From NCBI GenBank assembly GCA_934565655.1, contig CAKTIE010000001.1, positions 1-64,000 on the forward strand: DNA of 64,000 nt, given 5' to 3'. The stretch comes from an uncultured Oscillospiraceae bacterium. GTDB taxonomy: Bacteria > Bacillota > Clostridia > Oscillospirales > Oscillospiraceae. The translations under genes and the position numbers were made by a program. Within the stretch, counting starts at the first letter, position 1. Each line of letters starts with the position of its first letter. Positions 30,989 to 39,137 of the stretch are shown here, in pieces. The notes under the pieces were generated by a model. It did no database searches. It saw only the letters and a program-made list of their open reading frames with translations, and was not told where the DNA came from.

Positions 30989-33900
30989 TTAATCCTTCAG
31001 GATCACCAGATCCTTTTCGTCCACATGCCGCAGCTTCTTCTTGCTGACGATCTCGTACATGCAGGGCACCACGAACAGCGTCATCAGCGTGGCGTACAGC
31101 AGTCCGCCGATGCACACCAGCGCCACCGGCTGGATCAGGGACGTACCGGCGTTTTTCGCCAGCGCCGTGACGATCAGACCCAGAATGGTGGTCAGGGAGG
31201 TCATGAGGATGGGCCGCAGACGGGTGACGCCCGCGTCGATGATGGCCTCCCGCCGCTCCATGCCCGCAAGCCGCTGCTGGTTGATGTAGTCCACCAGCAC
31301 GATGCCGTTGTTGACGATGATGCCCACCAGCATCACGAAGCCGATCAGGGAGATGACGCTCAGCTCCGTGCCGCTGAGCAGCAGGGCCAGGAAGCCGCCG
31401 GTAAAGGCCAGCGGGATGGTGAACATGACGATGAACGGCTCACGCAGGGACTGGAACTGGGCCACCATGACGAAGTACACCAGCACGATGCCCAGCAGCA
31501 TCATCAGCATCACCTGTCCCATGGCGTCCATGATCTGCTCATTCTCGCCGTTGAACTCGATGGTGACGCCCTCGGGCAGCTCCATCGCCTCCACGGCCTT
31601 CGTCACCTGGTCGGACACCAGCGTGACGTTATTGCCGTCGGCAATGCCGGCGGTGACGGTGACGCAGCGCCGCTGCTGGTCACGGTTGATGGTGTTGAGG
31701 CTGACGGTCTTTTCCACCGTGGCCACATCCTTCAGAAGGAAGCTGTTGTCGGTGTCGCTCTCCTCGCCGGACAGGGACGACAGCGAGGAGGAGGACGAAC
31801 CGGAGGACGCGCCGCCGCTCATGGCGGAGGACATGGCGCTGTCCGGGTCGATCTTCAGCTCCGGCAGGGTCTCCACGGTCATCTTGCTGTCCTCATCCTG
31901 CTGGATGATCAGGGACATGGCGCTGTTGTCCAGCACCATGTCGGTGCCGGAGGTGCTGGTGGTCAGGGCGGCGGCGATCTGCATATAGATCTGGGCCACG
32001 GTCATGCCGTGCTCCATGGCCTTGGTGCGGTCGATGGTGACGCGCAGGGCCTGTGCCGCATCCTCCAGACCGTCGGATACGTCCACGGTGCCGTCCACCT
32101 GCGCCATCTGGGCGGCGATGGACTTTGCCGCGGATTGCAGCGTCTCCATATCCTCGCAGTAGACCTGTAAGGACACGCCGTTGCCGGTGATGTAGCTCAT
32201 CATGCTGGACATGATGTTCACCGCCGTCACCTTGCAGTCCATGTCGGCGCACAGGGCTTCGATCTCCTTGCCGGCCTTGTTGCCGGAATAGCTGTCGGGC
32301 ATGGTGATATACACGGTGGCGTCATACTCGCCGGTGGCGGTGGACATCATGGTCAGGGCGGTGTCCGTCTGGATCATGGCGCCCACGGCGTCCACGCCCT
32401 CCACCGTCATGCAGCGGCGGGCCACCTCGTCGGTATAGGCCACGGCCTCCTCCCGGGTGCAGCCCTCCGGCATGGCCACGGTGACGTTGACGGTGTTCAT
32501 ATCGAACTCCGGCATGAAGCTGAAGCCCCGGCTGACGGTGGCGATGCCGGTGAGGATCAGCAGCGCCAGCGAACCGGCCAGCACCGCCGCCTTGTGATCC
32601 AGCGACCAGCGGATGGCCTTTTTATAGGCGGGATAAATCTTATCCAGCAGACCCGGCTTCTGCTCCAGCGGCCTTTGCAGCAGGCCGCTGGCCATGGCGG
32701 GCACCATGGTCAGCGCCACCAGCAGGCTTGCCAGCAGCGAATAGGTCATGGTCAGGGCCAGATCGGTGAACAGCTCGCGGGTCAGGCCCTCCACAAAGAC
32801 GATGGGGGCGAACACGCACACGGTGGTCAGGGTGCTGGCCACGATGGCGCCCAGCACCTGCTGCGCGCCGGACACGGCGGCCTGCACCACCGTGGCGCCT
32901 CTGGCCCGGAGCCGGTAAATATTCTCGATGACCACCACGGAGTTATCCACCAGCATGCCCACCGCCACCAACAGACCGCTGAGGGAGATCATGTTGATGG
33001 TGACGCCGGTGAAGTACATCAGCACCACGGCGAAGACCACGCTGGCGGGGATGGCGATCAGGGTGATGAGGGTGGGCCGCCAGTCACGCAGGAACAGGAA
33101 CAGCACCACCACGGAGAACAGCGCGCCCCACAGCAGGGATGACACGATGGTGTCCACGATCAGGTGGATATAGTCGCCCTGATCCATCAGGGGCTTGAAG
33201 TTGATGCCCTCGTACTGGGCCGTCAGCTGCTCCAGCCGGGCGGTGATGTTGTCAGACACTTCCGCCGTGGCGTAGTTGGACTGCTTGTTGAAGGAGGCGA
33301 TGATGCCGTTGTTGCCGTCCAGCTTGGCGTAGATCTGGTCGGAGTTGTCGGTATAGAACACGGTGGCCACATCGCTGAGGTGGATGGGCTCCATGCCGTC
33401 GATGCCCAGATCGAACAGCACCATGTCCTCCAGCTCTTTGGTGGTGGTGATCTCGTTGCCCACGGACACCATGTAGCTGATGCCGTCGTTGTCGTCAATA
33501 TACCCGGCAGGCATGGAGAAGTCCTGTGCCGTCAGCAGCTGCTGGATCATGGACACGGACAGCATGCCGTTGAGATCCAGCTGCTCCAGCACCTGACGGC
33601 GGATCTGAGCCAGCTGCTTTTCCCCCTCCTCGATCTGCTGCAGGGCCAGCTTCAGCTGCACGTTGCTCTCGGTCATCAGCAGCATGCCGTCTATCAGGGA
33701 TTCCGCGCCGCCGGAGATCTGGTTGCCCAGCGCATCAAACCGGTGGGGATCGTTAAGGAAAGCCTCAATATCGCGGATGGTCTTTCTCAGATCCTCCATC
33801 CCTTGACGGAGCTGCTCCTCCGTCCGCTGGGCCACCAGCCGGGTCAGGGTCTGGGTGTTTTCCGTCAGCCGCCGGGCCAGCTCCAGATTGGCGGCGGTCA

Positions 33901-34843
33901 GCGTCTCGTTTTCCGCCATGGCGGCGGCCTTCTCCTCCTCGGTGGCGTCCGGGTCGGCGATGATGCCCAGATTGGCTTGGATCTTCTCGTTATTGGCGTT
34001 CATGGCCTCCTGATCGGCGGCGATGGTCTGGCGCAGCTGCTTTTCCTCCTCCGACATGTTGGGGGTAAAATCCAGAGCGCTTTTCAGCGCCTCCACGGCC
34101 TTGTTCAGCGCATCGGTCACGCTGTCACCAATGCCGTTGGCAGCCTGAGAGATGCCCTCCGCCAGCGCGGCCTGAGCGTCGGTCACCTGCTTTCTGGCGC
34201 TGCTGAGCTTTCCGGCCTCCTTGTCCAGCAGCTTTCCCGCATTCTGGCGAACCGTCTCCGTCAGAGCGGCCATCTTCTCCGCGTCCAGCACCACATGCAT
34301 CTCCCGGTCAATGGTGCCCGAGATATCCACGCTGGCCACGCCGGTGATGCCGGTCAGCTTGGCGCTCAGCTCATCGTCCACGAAGTCGCTCAGCTCGCCC
34401 ACGTCCATGGTGTCGCTGCTGATGGCGGCCACCATCACCGGGATCATGGAGGGGTTCATTTTCAGTATGTAGGGAGAGGACACGCTGTCGTCCCACTGGC
34501 CCTCCAGCGCGGAGATCTGCTGCTGGATGTCGATGCCCAGCGAGTCCATGTTGGCCCCGTTCTCAAACTCCATGATCAGCATGGAGACGCTGTTTTGGCT
34601 GGTGGACTGGATCTCCTTCAGCTGATCCAGCGTGGCCAGCGCCTTTTCCAGCGGCTTTGTGATCTCCTCCTCCACGCTTTCCGGGCTTGCGCCGGGATCG
34701 CTGGTGACCACGATCACATAGGGATAGTCCATGTTGGGCATCAGGTCGGGGGTCATTTTCAGATAGGCCACCACGCCCAGTACCAGGATGGCCAGCGCCA
34801 CCACATAGACGGTCAACGGTTTTTTCACACTAAAGCCGGGCAC
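30989..34843 (-). CDS. RND-family exporter with large helical insertion
   Basis: Proton-driven exporter of the hydrophobe/amphiphile efflux class, 1284 residues, about 240 longer than typical AcrB/SwrC proteins. Twelve transmembrane helices are visible in the usual 1+5 and 1+5 pattern; the central helix with VGMLVDNSVVVIENI carries the proton-relay Asp residue and VGIIVNNGIVLVDYI is its counterpart. Residues about 190-436, within the first large extracytoplasmic domain, are a charged, heptad-like helical segment rich in Lys/Glu/Ala/Gln. A Ser-rich run (GSSSSSLSSLSGEE) lies near residue 1020. Start is a GTG after GAGGAAG. No membrane-fusion or outer-membrane partner is adjacent, in line with a Gram-positive cell. 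Confidence 0.92.
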   Translation of the reverse strand: MPGFSVKKPLTVYVVALAILVLGVVAYLKMTPDLMPNMDYPYVIVVTSDPGASPESVEEEITKPLEKALATLDQLKEIQSTSQNSVSMLIMEFENGANMDSLGIDIQQQISALEGQWDDSVSSPYILKMNPSMIPVMVAAISSDTMDVGELSDFVDDELSAKLTGITGVASVDISGTIDREMHVVLDAEKMAALTETVRQNAGKLLDKEAGKLSSARKQVTDAQAALAEGISQAANGIGDSVTDALNKAVEALKSALDFTPNMSEEEKQLRQTIAADQEAMNANNEKIQANLGIIADPDATEEEKAAAMAENETLTAANLELARRLTENTQTLTRLVAQRTEEQLRQGMEDLRKTIRDIEAFLNDPHRFDALGNQISGGAESLIDGMLLMTESNVQLKLALQQIEEGEKQLAQIRRQVLEQLDLNGMLSVSMIQQLLTAQDFSMPAGYIDDNDGISYMVSVGNEITTTKELEDMVLFDLGIDGMEPIHLSDVATVFYTDNSDQIYAKLDGNNGIIASFNKQSNYATAEVSDNITARLEQLTAQYEGINFKPLMDQGDYIHLIVDTIVSSLLWGALFSVVVLFLFLRDWRPTLITLIAIPASVVFAVVLMYFTGVTINMISLSGLLVAVGMLVDNSVVVIENIYRLRARGATVVQAAVSGAQQVLGAIVASTLTTVCVFAPIVFVEGLTRELFTDLALTMTYSLLASLLVALTMVPAMASGLLQRPLEQKPGLLDKIYPAYKKAIRWSLDHKAAVLAGSLALLILTGIATVSRGFSFMPEFDMNTVNVTVAMPEGCTREEAVAYTDEVARRCMTVEGVDAVGAMIQTDTALTMMSTATGEYDATVYITMPDSYSGNKAGKEIEALCADMDCKVTAVNIMSSMMSYITGNGVSLQVYCEDMETLQSAAKSIAAQMAQVDGTVDVSDGLEDAAQALRVTIDRTKAMEHGMTVAQIYMQIAAALTTSTSGTDMVLDNSAMSLIIQQDEDSKMTVETLPELKIDPDSAMSSAMSGGASSGSSSSSLSSLSGEESDTDNSFLLKDVATVEKTVSLNTINRDQQRRCVTVTAGIADGNNVTLVSDQVTKAVEAMELPEGVTIEFNGENEQIMDAMGQVMLMMLLGIVLVYFVMVAQFQSLREPFIVMFTIPLAFTGGFLALLLSGTELSVISLIGFVMLVGIIVNNGIVLVDYINQQRLAGMERREAIIDAGVTRLRPILMTSLTTILGLIVTALAKNAGTSLIQPVALVCIGGLLYATLMTLFVVPCMYEIVSKKKLRHVDEKDLVILKD

Positions 34844-34922
34844 GAACTTCTTCCTCTCTTCAGCGCCATAGGCGCGCCAGCAATATGGGTGAACGGCGCT
34901 GTGCGCCGCATTTTGACACTTT

Positions 34923-34951
34923 AGTCTACCACCTCTTGTTTTTCAAATCAA
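34923..34951 (-). promoter_or_regulatory. Promoter of the RND exporter gene
   Basis: On the minus strand TTGATT (34951-34946), a 17-base spacer and TAGACT (34928-34923), 80 bases before the GTG start. Confidence 0.55.
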
Positions 34952-35191
34952 TCGGAAAACGGAAAAATTCACGATTCCGTTACAAATATTAAGGCTGTAT
35001 AGAGAAATGGCAGGGATTTCCCGTAAAATAGTTCGCGCCCCGTAACATTTCTGCCGCAGTGTCCCGGACGCCCCGGACAAGGTCAAGAATGTATGGAACA
35101 TTCCACTTATACCGCTCGAAAAGTTGCAAAAATGCACCAAACTGCACAAAACAGATAACATTTTTTCTACATTTATTCTTCGTTTCGGAGG
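34952..35191. other. AT-rich regulatory region between RND exporter and gap
   Basis: No gene supported. The 430-base divergent gap is AT-rich. Besides the two promoters it holds TGGAACATTCCA (35094-35105, two 5-base arms around CA), which could be an operator, and GGACGCCCCGGAC (35067-35079), an imperfect repeat of CGGAC. Confidence 0.4.
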
Positions 35192-35220
35192 GAGACATTC
35201 CCCTCATTTCGTATTATAAT
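35192..35220 (+). promoter_or_regulatory. Promoter of gap
   Basis: GAGACA (35192-35197), a 17-base spacer and TATAAT (35215-35220), 56 bases before the start codon. Confidence 0.65.
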
Positions 35221-35276
35221 GTACCATGGAACAAAAAAGGGGCCGCATGGCGGCACGAATGTGAAAGGAAAACAAT

Positions 35277-36320
35277 ATGGCTATCAAGATCGGCATCAAC
35301 GGCTTCGGCCGTATCGGACGCATCGTCCTGCGCATTATGTGCGAAAACCCGGAGACCTTCGATATCCGCGGCATCAACCTGCGCAAGGCGGACATCGACT
35401 ACATGGTGTACCTGCTGAAGTACGACTCGGTATTCCGCAACTTCCCCGGTATGGTGGAGCACGCCGGCGGCGATCTGATCGTCAACGGCCACAAGATCAA
35501 GGTGTACAGCGAGTCTGACGCCGCCATGATCAACTGGGCCGACAGCGAGGCCGAGTATATCATCGAGTCCACCGGCGCCAACAACACCACCGAAAAGGCC
35601 AGCCGTCACTTCAAGGGCGGCGCCAAGAAGGTCATCCTCACCGCGCCCGCCAAGGACGACGCCACCCCCACCTTCGTCTACGGCGTCAACAGCGACGAGT
35701 ACCGTCCCGATATGAAGGTCATCTCCAACGCCAGCTGCACCACCAACTGCCTGGCGCCTCTGGCCTATGTCATCCACAAGACCTTCGGCATCGAGCAGTC
35801 CCTCATGTCCACCATCCACGCCTCCACCGCCAAGCAGAAGGCAGTGGACTCCCGCGGCGGCAGCGACTGGCGCACCGGCCGCTCCATCCTGAACAATATC
35901 ATCCCCACCTCCACCGGCGCGGCCAAGGCCGTGGGCCGTGTGATCCCCTCCCTGAAAGGCAAGATGACCGGCATGGCCTTCCGTGTGCCTACCGCCGACG
36001 TGTCCGTGGTGGATCTGACCGCCCGCCTCGGCACCAGCGCCTCCTACGCCGATATCTGCTATGAGATCCTCCACGCCTCCGAGACGTATATGAAGGGCAT
36101 CATCGGCTATACCCGCGACCAGGTGGTGTCCACCGATATGATCGCCAACCCCTGCCCCTGCGTGTTTGACGAGACCGCCGGCATCATGCTGGATCAGGAC
36201 TTTGTGAAGCTAATCGCCTGGTACGACAACGAGTGGGGCTACAGCAACATGGTCACCCGGATGCTCCAGCACATGTACGACATGGACATGGCGGACGTGT
36301 TCAACGAGGTGAAGGAATAA
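35277..36320 (+). CDS. gap: Glyceraldehyde-3-phosphate dehydrogenase
   Basis: Glycolytic/gluconeogenic enzyme, 347 residues. Rossmann motif GINGFGRIGR at residues 6-15, catalytic Cys154 in NASCTTNC and the catalytic His region STIHASTAKQ are intact. At the end of the second strand, where NAD-specific enzymes have Asn-Asp-Pro, this one reads Asn34-Leu35-Arg36, so the aspartate that holds the adenine ribose is absent and an arginine follows. This could allow NADP use. Start ATG follows AAAGGAAAA. It is monocistronic between its own promoter and terminator. Confidence 0.96.
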   Translation: MAIKIGINGFGRIGRIVLRIMCENPETFDIRGINLRKADIDYMVYLLKYDSVFRNFPGMVEHAGGDLIVNGHKIKVYSESDAAMINWADSEAEYIIESTGANNTTEKASRHFKGGAKKVILTAPAKDDATPTFVYGVNSDEYRPDMKVISNASCTTNCLAPLAYVIHKTFGIEQSLMSTIHASTAKQKAVDSRGGSDWRTGRSILNNIIPTSTGAAKAVGRVIPSLKGKMTGMAFRVPTADVSVVDLTARLGTSASYADICYEILHASETYMKGIIGYTRDQVVSTDMIANPCPCVFDETAGIMLDQDFVKLIAWYDNEWGYSNMVTRMLQHMYDMDMADVFNEVKE

Positions 36321-36328
36321 CATATATC

Positions 36329-36358
36329 AAAAAAACCGCCCGTAAGGGCGGTTTTTTT
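36329..36358 (+). terminator. Terminator of gap
   Basis: AAAAAAACCGCCC/GGGCGGTTTTTTT, a 13-bp stem with a GTAA loop, 8 bases after the gap stop. The A/T-runs make it usable from both strands, including for the minus-strand anti-sigma gene. Confidence 0.93.
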
Positions 36359-36444
36359 GATAGTGAAGAGAGAAGAGTGAAAAGTGAAGAGATTTGAATC
36401 ATGCCGCCGCAGGCGGCCTACCACAACTTTTCTCTTTTATCTTT

Positions 36445-37380
36445 TCACTTGCCTTCGGCCATGCGGTCGAAGGCGAAGCTGTCGGCGATGGCCTGAATGT
36501 GGTCGCGGGTCATGTGGACCTCGCCGTCCACCACGTCGCCGTAATAGGTGCCCAGCACCTCCACCACCACAAAGGCGTCCGCCTGATCGGCCACGATCAG
36601 CGCCCGGTCGTTGCCCAGCGCCAGCAGCAGCGTGCCGTAGGGCCAGTCCTCATAGGGGAACACCACCAGATCACCCAGATCCAGCTCCCCGGTGGTCAGC
36701 GTGGTTTTCATGGTGCGGAACAGCTTATAGGGCACCGGCTTCGTCAGCCATGTGCCGTCGGTAAAGGTCACCGTGCCGTCCATGACAAAGGTGCCGTCGC
36801 TGTATCCGTAGCCGGCTTCATAGCGGTTTTCGATGCGCGCCGTGTCCTGCCGCAGCGGGGTGGACAGCCCTTCGTTGGCCAGCAGCGCCGCCTCGTCCTC
36901 CGGGAACAGGGCCTCGCCCGGCAGCAGGGACAGGCCGTATTCCGCCGCCAGCGCGTCCAGCTTCCGGATCATTTCCTCCGTGCGGCAGCCGTAGTAGAGG
37001 TACGGCGCGTCCGGCGTGATGATGTCGTTGGGGTCAGGCTCATAGGCGGCGCACCAGTCGCCCCATGCCTTGGCCGCCTGACAGGCGGGACTGTCCGCCA
37101 GACCCTGTAAGCTCAGCATGGTTTCCTGTCCGCTGCCCCAGTCCGACGGCTCCTGCCGCTGGCCCAGACTGGACAGGCCGAACCACTCGGTGGCAAAGCC
37201 GGTGGTGACCAGCGCCAGCACCAGCACCAGCGCCGCCGCAAGGATTAGCGTGCCCCGAAAGGGCCGCTTCCGGATCGTCCTCCGGGAACATTCGGCCTGA
37301 ATATTCCGCAGCATCCGCTCTTTGGCCGCATCGTCGGGCCGCAGGTTGTCATAGGCCCGGTAAATGTCATTACCCGTCAT
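36445..37380 (-). CDS. Predicted membrane-bound anti-sigma factor
   Basis: A 311-residue protein with a basic cytoplasmic N-terminal part (residues 1-42, ending RRTIRKRPFRG), one transmembrane helix (about 43-64) and a large extracytoplasmic domain of about 245 residues. The gene overlaps the stop of an ECF sigma factor by 4 bases, the usual arrangement for a sigma factor and its membrane anti-sigma partner. The outer domain contains paired YYG/Gly-Tyr-rich segments and no recognised enzyme motif. The anti-sigma role is inferred from topology and coupling, not from a family motif. Confidence 0.72.
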   Translation of the reverse strand: MTGNDIYRAYDNLRPDDAAKERMLRNIQAECSRRTIRKRPFRGTLILAAALVLVLALVTTGFATEWFGLSSLGQRQEPSDWGSGQETMLSLQGLADSPACQAAKAWGDWCAAYEPDPNDIITPDAPYLYYGCRTEEMIRKLDALAAEYGLSLLPGEALFPEDEAALLANEGLSTPLRQDTARIENRYEAGYGYSDGTFVMDGTVTFTDGTWLTKPVPYKLFRTMKTTLTTGELDLGDLVVFPYEDWPYGTLLLALGNDRALIVADQADAFVVVEVLGTYYGDVVDGEVHMTRDHIQAIADSFAFDRMAEGK

Positions 37381-37874
37381 TGGAGATCACCTCCCAAGGT
37401 CAGTTTCAGTTTCTTTCTGGCGCGGTTCAGGCGGCTGCGGACGGTGGCCGGAGCCACCTTCAGCATCCGGGCGATGTCGGCGGTGGGATAGCCCTCATAG
37501 TAATAGAGATAGACCGGTAATTTATAGTCATCCGGCAGGGCCAGCACCGCCTGCAGCGTCTCGTCCGGGGCCGCGTCCTCCGTGGTGGGCTGGTCGCTGA
37601 GGGCATCGAAGTCCTCCCGCCGCCGCCACGGACTGCGCAGCGCACTTTTGCACAGGTTGGACACGGTCACGATCAGCCACGCCTTTTCGTGCTGGGCCGA
37701 TTCAAACACCGTGCCGCTGCGCATCAGCCGAAGGAAGGTCTCCTGCACCATGTCCTCCGCGTCCGCGCCATTCTTCATGAAGGAATAGGCCACGCGGTAC
37801 AGCATGTCCACATGGCGCTGATAGATGTCCTCAAGATCTTTGCCCGTACGCAGCAAAGCTTCCGTGGTGACCAC
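37377..37874 (-). CDS. ECF-type RNA polymerase sigma factor
   Basis: A 165-residue alternative sigma factor. Region 2 is visible as DIYQRHVDMLYRVAYSFMKN and AEDMVQETFLRLMRS; region 4 as LPDDYKLPVYLYYYEGYP and TADIARMLKVAPATVRSRLN. The start is uncertain: the GTG at 37874 overlaps the GGAGG, and the next candidate is a TTG at 37856. A possible ECF-type promoter (TGCAAC, 17 bases, CGTA) lies just upstream, suggesting autoregulation. Confidence 0.92.
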   Translation of the reverse strand: MVTTEALLRTGKDLEDIYQRHVDMLYRVAYSFMKNGADAEDMVQETFLRLMRSGTVFESAQHEKAWLIVTVSNLCKSALRSPWRRREDFDALSDQPTTEDAAPDETLQAVLALPDDYKLPVYLYYYEGYPTADIARMLKVAPATVRSRLNRARKKLKLTLGGDLQ

Positions 37875-37890
37875 CTCCTTTCATAGTGAA

Positions 37891-37917
37891 TACGCGGAAC
37901 GGGGGAAAATTGTTGCA
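37891..37917 (-). promoter_or_regulatory. Possible autoregulatory ECF promoter
   Basis: On the minus strand TGCAAC (37917-37912), 17 bases, then CGTA (37894-37891), close to the known SigW-type pattern (TGAAAC, about 16 bases, CGTA). It would give a very short leader before the GGAGG of the sigma gene. Confidence 0.5.
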
Positions 37918-37940
37918 GAAGAATTTTGTGGTGTTGAGAT

Positions 37941-38405
37941 AGAATGTTTCGCGCTTCGGCGCGAGGACGGTCTCCGACGGGCTACTTTTCCCAGCAGCTG
38001 GAAAAGTAGCCAAAAGAGCCGGAAGAAACCAATGGTTTCTTCACTTCCTTGCGCGCTATGTATTGTGCAAAGATGTAATTGCTAACCACACGTTCACGGG
38101 GAAGGTCCTTTTTCGTTTCGTTATCGTATCGTCTTTGCTTCTGCGCCGCTGCCGCTGATGCCAACGACGAACAACGCTGTTGGTTCTACCGTTGAGAACG
38201 TAAGCGGCAGCGGTGCAAGAAGAAAATCGATTCGTCATACGCAACGATAATCTCCGTGTTCTGCGAACGCGCGGTATAAGGTTACAAAATACAACACGAA
38301 ACAGCGTGCGCGGATTCTTAAACCGCAGGTTTAAACGGCCCTTTTGGACACTTTTGGGGCCGCGGCCAAAAGTGTCCCGCGTCCGGAGACGCGGAATACT
38401 CCTTT
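37941..38405. repeat. Family C palindromic element, copy 1 (both arms)
   Basis: Left arm: GCGC/GCGC hairpin at 37950, GGCTACTTTTCC/GGAAAAGTAGCC (37980-38011), GAAGAAACC/GGTTTCTTC (near 38021-38044), GCGCGCTATG, CACACGTTCACG, then CTGCGCCGCTGCCGCT (38141-38156). Central loop 38157-38202 with GAACAACGC and CTACCGTTGA. The right arm mirrors it: AGCGGCAGCGG (38203-38213), ATTCGTCATACGCAACG, GAACGCGCGGT, TTAAACC/GGTTTAA, GGACACTTTTGG/CCAAAAGTGTCC (38346-38377) and CGCGTC/GACGCG. No protein is encoded. Confidence 0.8.
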
Positions 38406-38434
38406 TCCAACCGAAAGCAAAGAAAACAAAAAAT

Positions 38435-38456
38435 GGGGACGGCGAAAGCCGTCCCC
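38435..38456 (-). terminator. Terminator of the 38474-38953 gene
   Basis: GGGGACGGC/GCCGTCCCC with a 4-base loop; on the minus strand it is followed by ATTTTTTGTTTTC, 17 bases after the gene's stop. Confidence 0.88.
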
Positions 38457-38473
38457 TCGTGTATCGAAAGAAA

Positions 38474-38953
38474 TTACACCTGCTCCTCGTCGGTGCGGTT
38501 GCGCCAGGCCAGCTCCTGCTCCAGCTCGAACTCCAGCTTCTGGACGCGGGCCTTCAGCTCGTCGTAATGCTCGCTCTGGACATAGTACTTCACGAAGGAG
38601 AAGGTGGCCTCGGCAAACTCCTCCTCGGTATAGGAGGACAGCAGGGAGCCGCCGCTACGGCGCAGGCCGCTGACGTTGATGACCACCAGACGGCGGTGCT
38701 GCTCGCTCAGCTGGAACAGCTTCAGCTTTTCGGGGATCTCCAGCCCCAGATCGTACTGCTCGTTGACCAGATTCAGCAGACGTGCCTGCTCCGGCTTGGC
38801 GGAGACGATAACGCCGTGACGGGAGAACAGATCCTTTAGATAGTCCACGGACACTTCCTCGCGGGTGATGGTGCCCTTGCCGATGCCGGTCAGCATGGTG
38901 TTGGACAGATTCAGGCTCACATAGACCTCATGGCCGGTGGTGGGATAGCTCAT
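38474..38953 (-). CDS. Uncharacterised cytoplasmic protein
   Basis: A 159-residue soluble protein, acidic at the C-terminus. It begins with a beta-rich part (HEVYVSLNLSNTMLTGIGKG), followed by an alpha/beta middle (LKDLFSRHGVIVSAKPEQAR, RRLVVINVSGLRRSGGSLLS) and a C-terminal coiled-coil-like helix (ELKARVQKLEFELEQELAW). No enzyme motif was recognised. Start ATG follows GGAGG by 9 bases. It is monocistronic with its own promoter and terminator. The family is unknown to me. Confidence 0.8.
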   Translation of the reverse strand: MSYPTTGHEVYVSLNLSNTMLTGIGKGTITREEVSVDYLKDLFSRHGVIVSAKPEQARLLNLVNEQYDLGLEIPEKLKLFQLSEQHRRLVVINVSGLRRSGGSLLSSYTEEEFAEATFSFVKYYVQSEHYDELKARVQKLEFELEQELAWRNRTDEEQV

Positions 38954-39018
38954 AACACAAGACCTCCTGCTTTTCCTTTGGTTGTCAAGGGCGCGCCGCC
39001 CTCTCCTCTTATAGTTCC

Positions 39019-39047
39019 ATCTTAGCAGGTGAGCGGGAGAAATGCAA
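39019..39047 (-). promoter_or_regulatory. Promoter of the 38474-38953 gene
   Basis: On the minus strand TTGCAT (39047-39042), 17 bases, then TAAGAT (39024-39019), preceded by an A/T-run (about 39050-39080) that could act as an UP element. Confidence 0.6.
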
Positions 39048-39137
39048 TAAAAACTTACAAAAATTTAAAAATATTTTTGTGCAATTATGCTAAATGTATG
39101 GAATGAGTGATACCTTCGGTGCATTGGGTCACGGGCC

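Noticed and set aside
34943..35207. Two short minus-strand open frames (72 residues each) upstream of gap
   Set aside because: They are in different frames over the same AT-rich regulatory DNA and overlap promoter elements; nothing supports translation.
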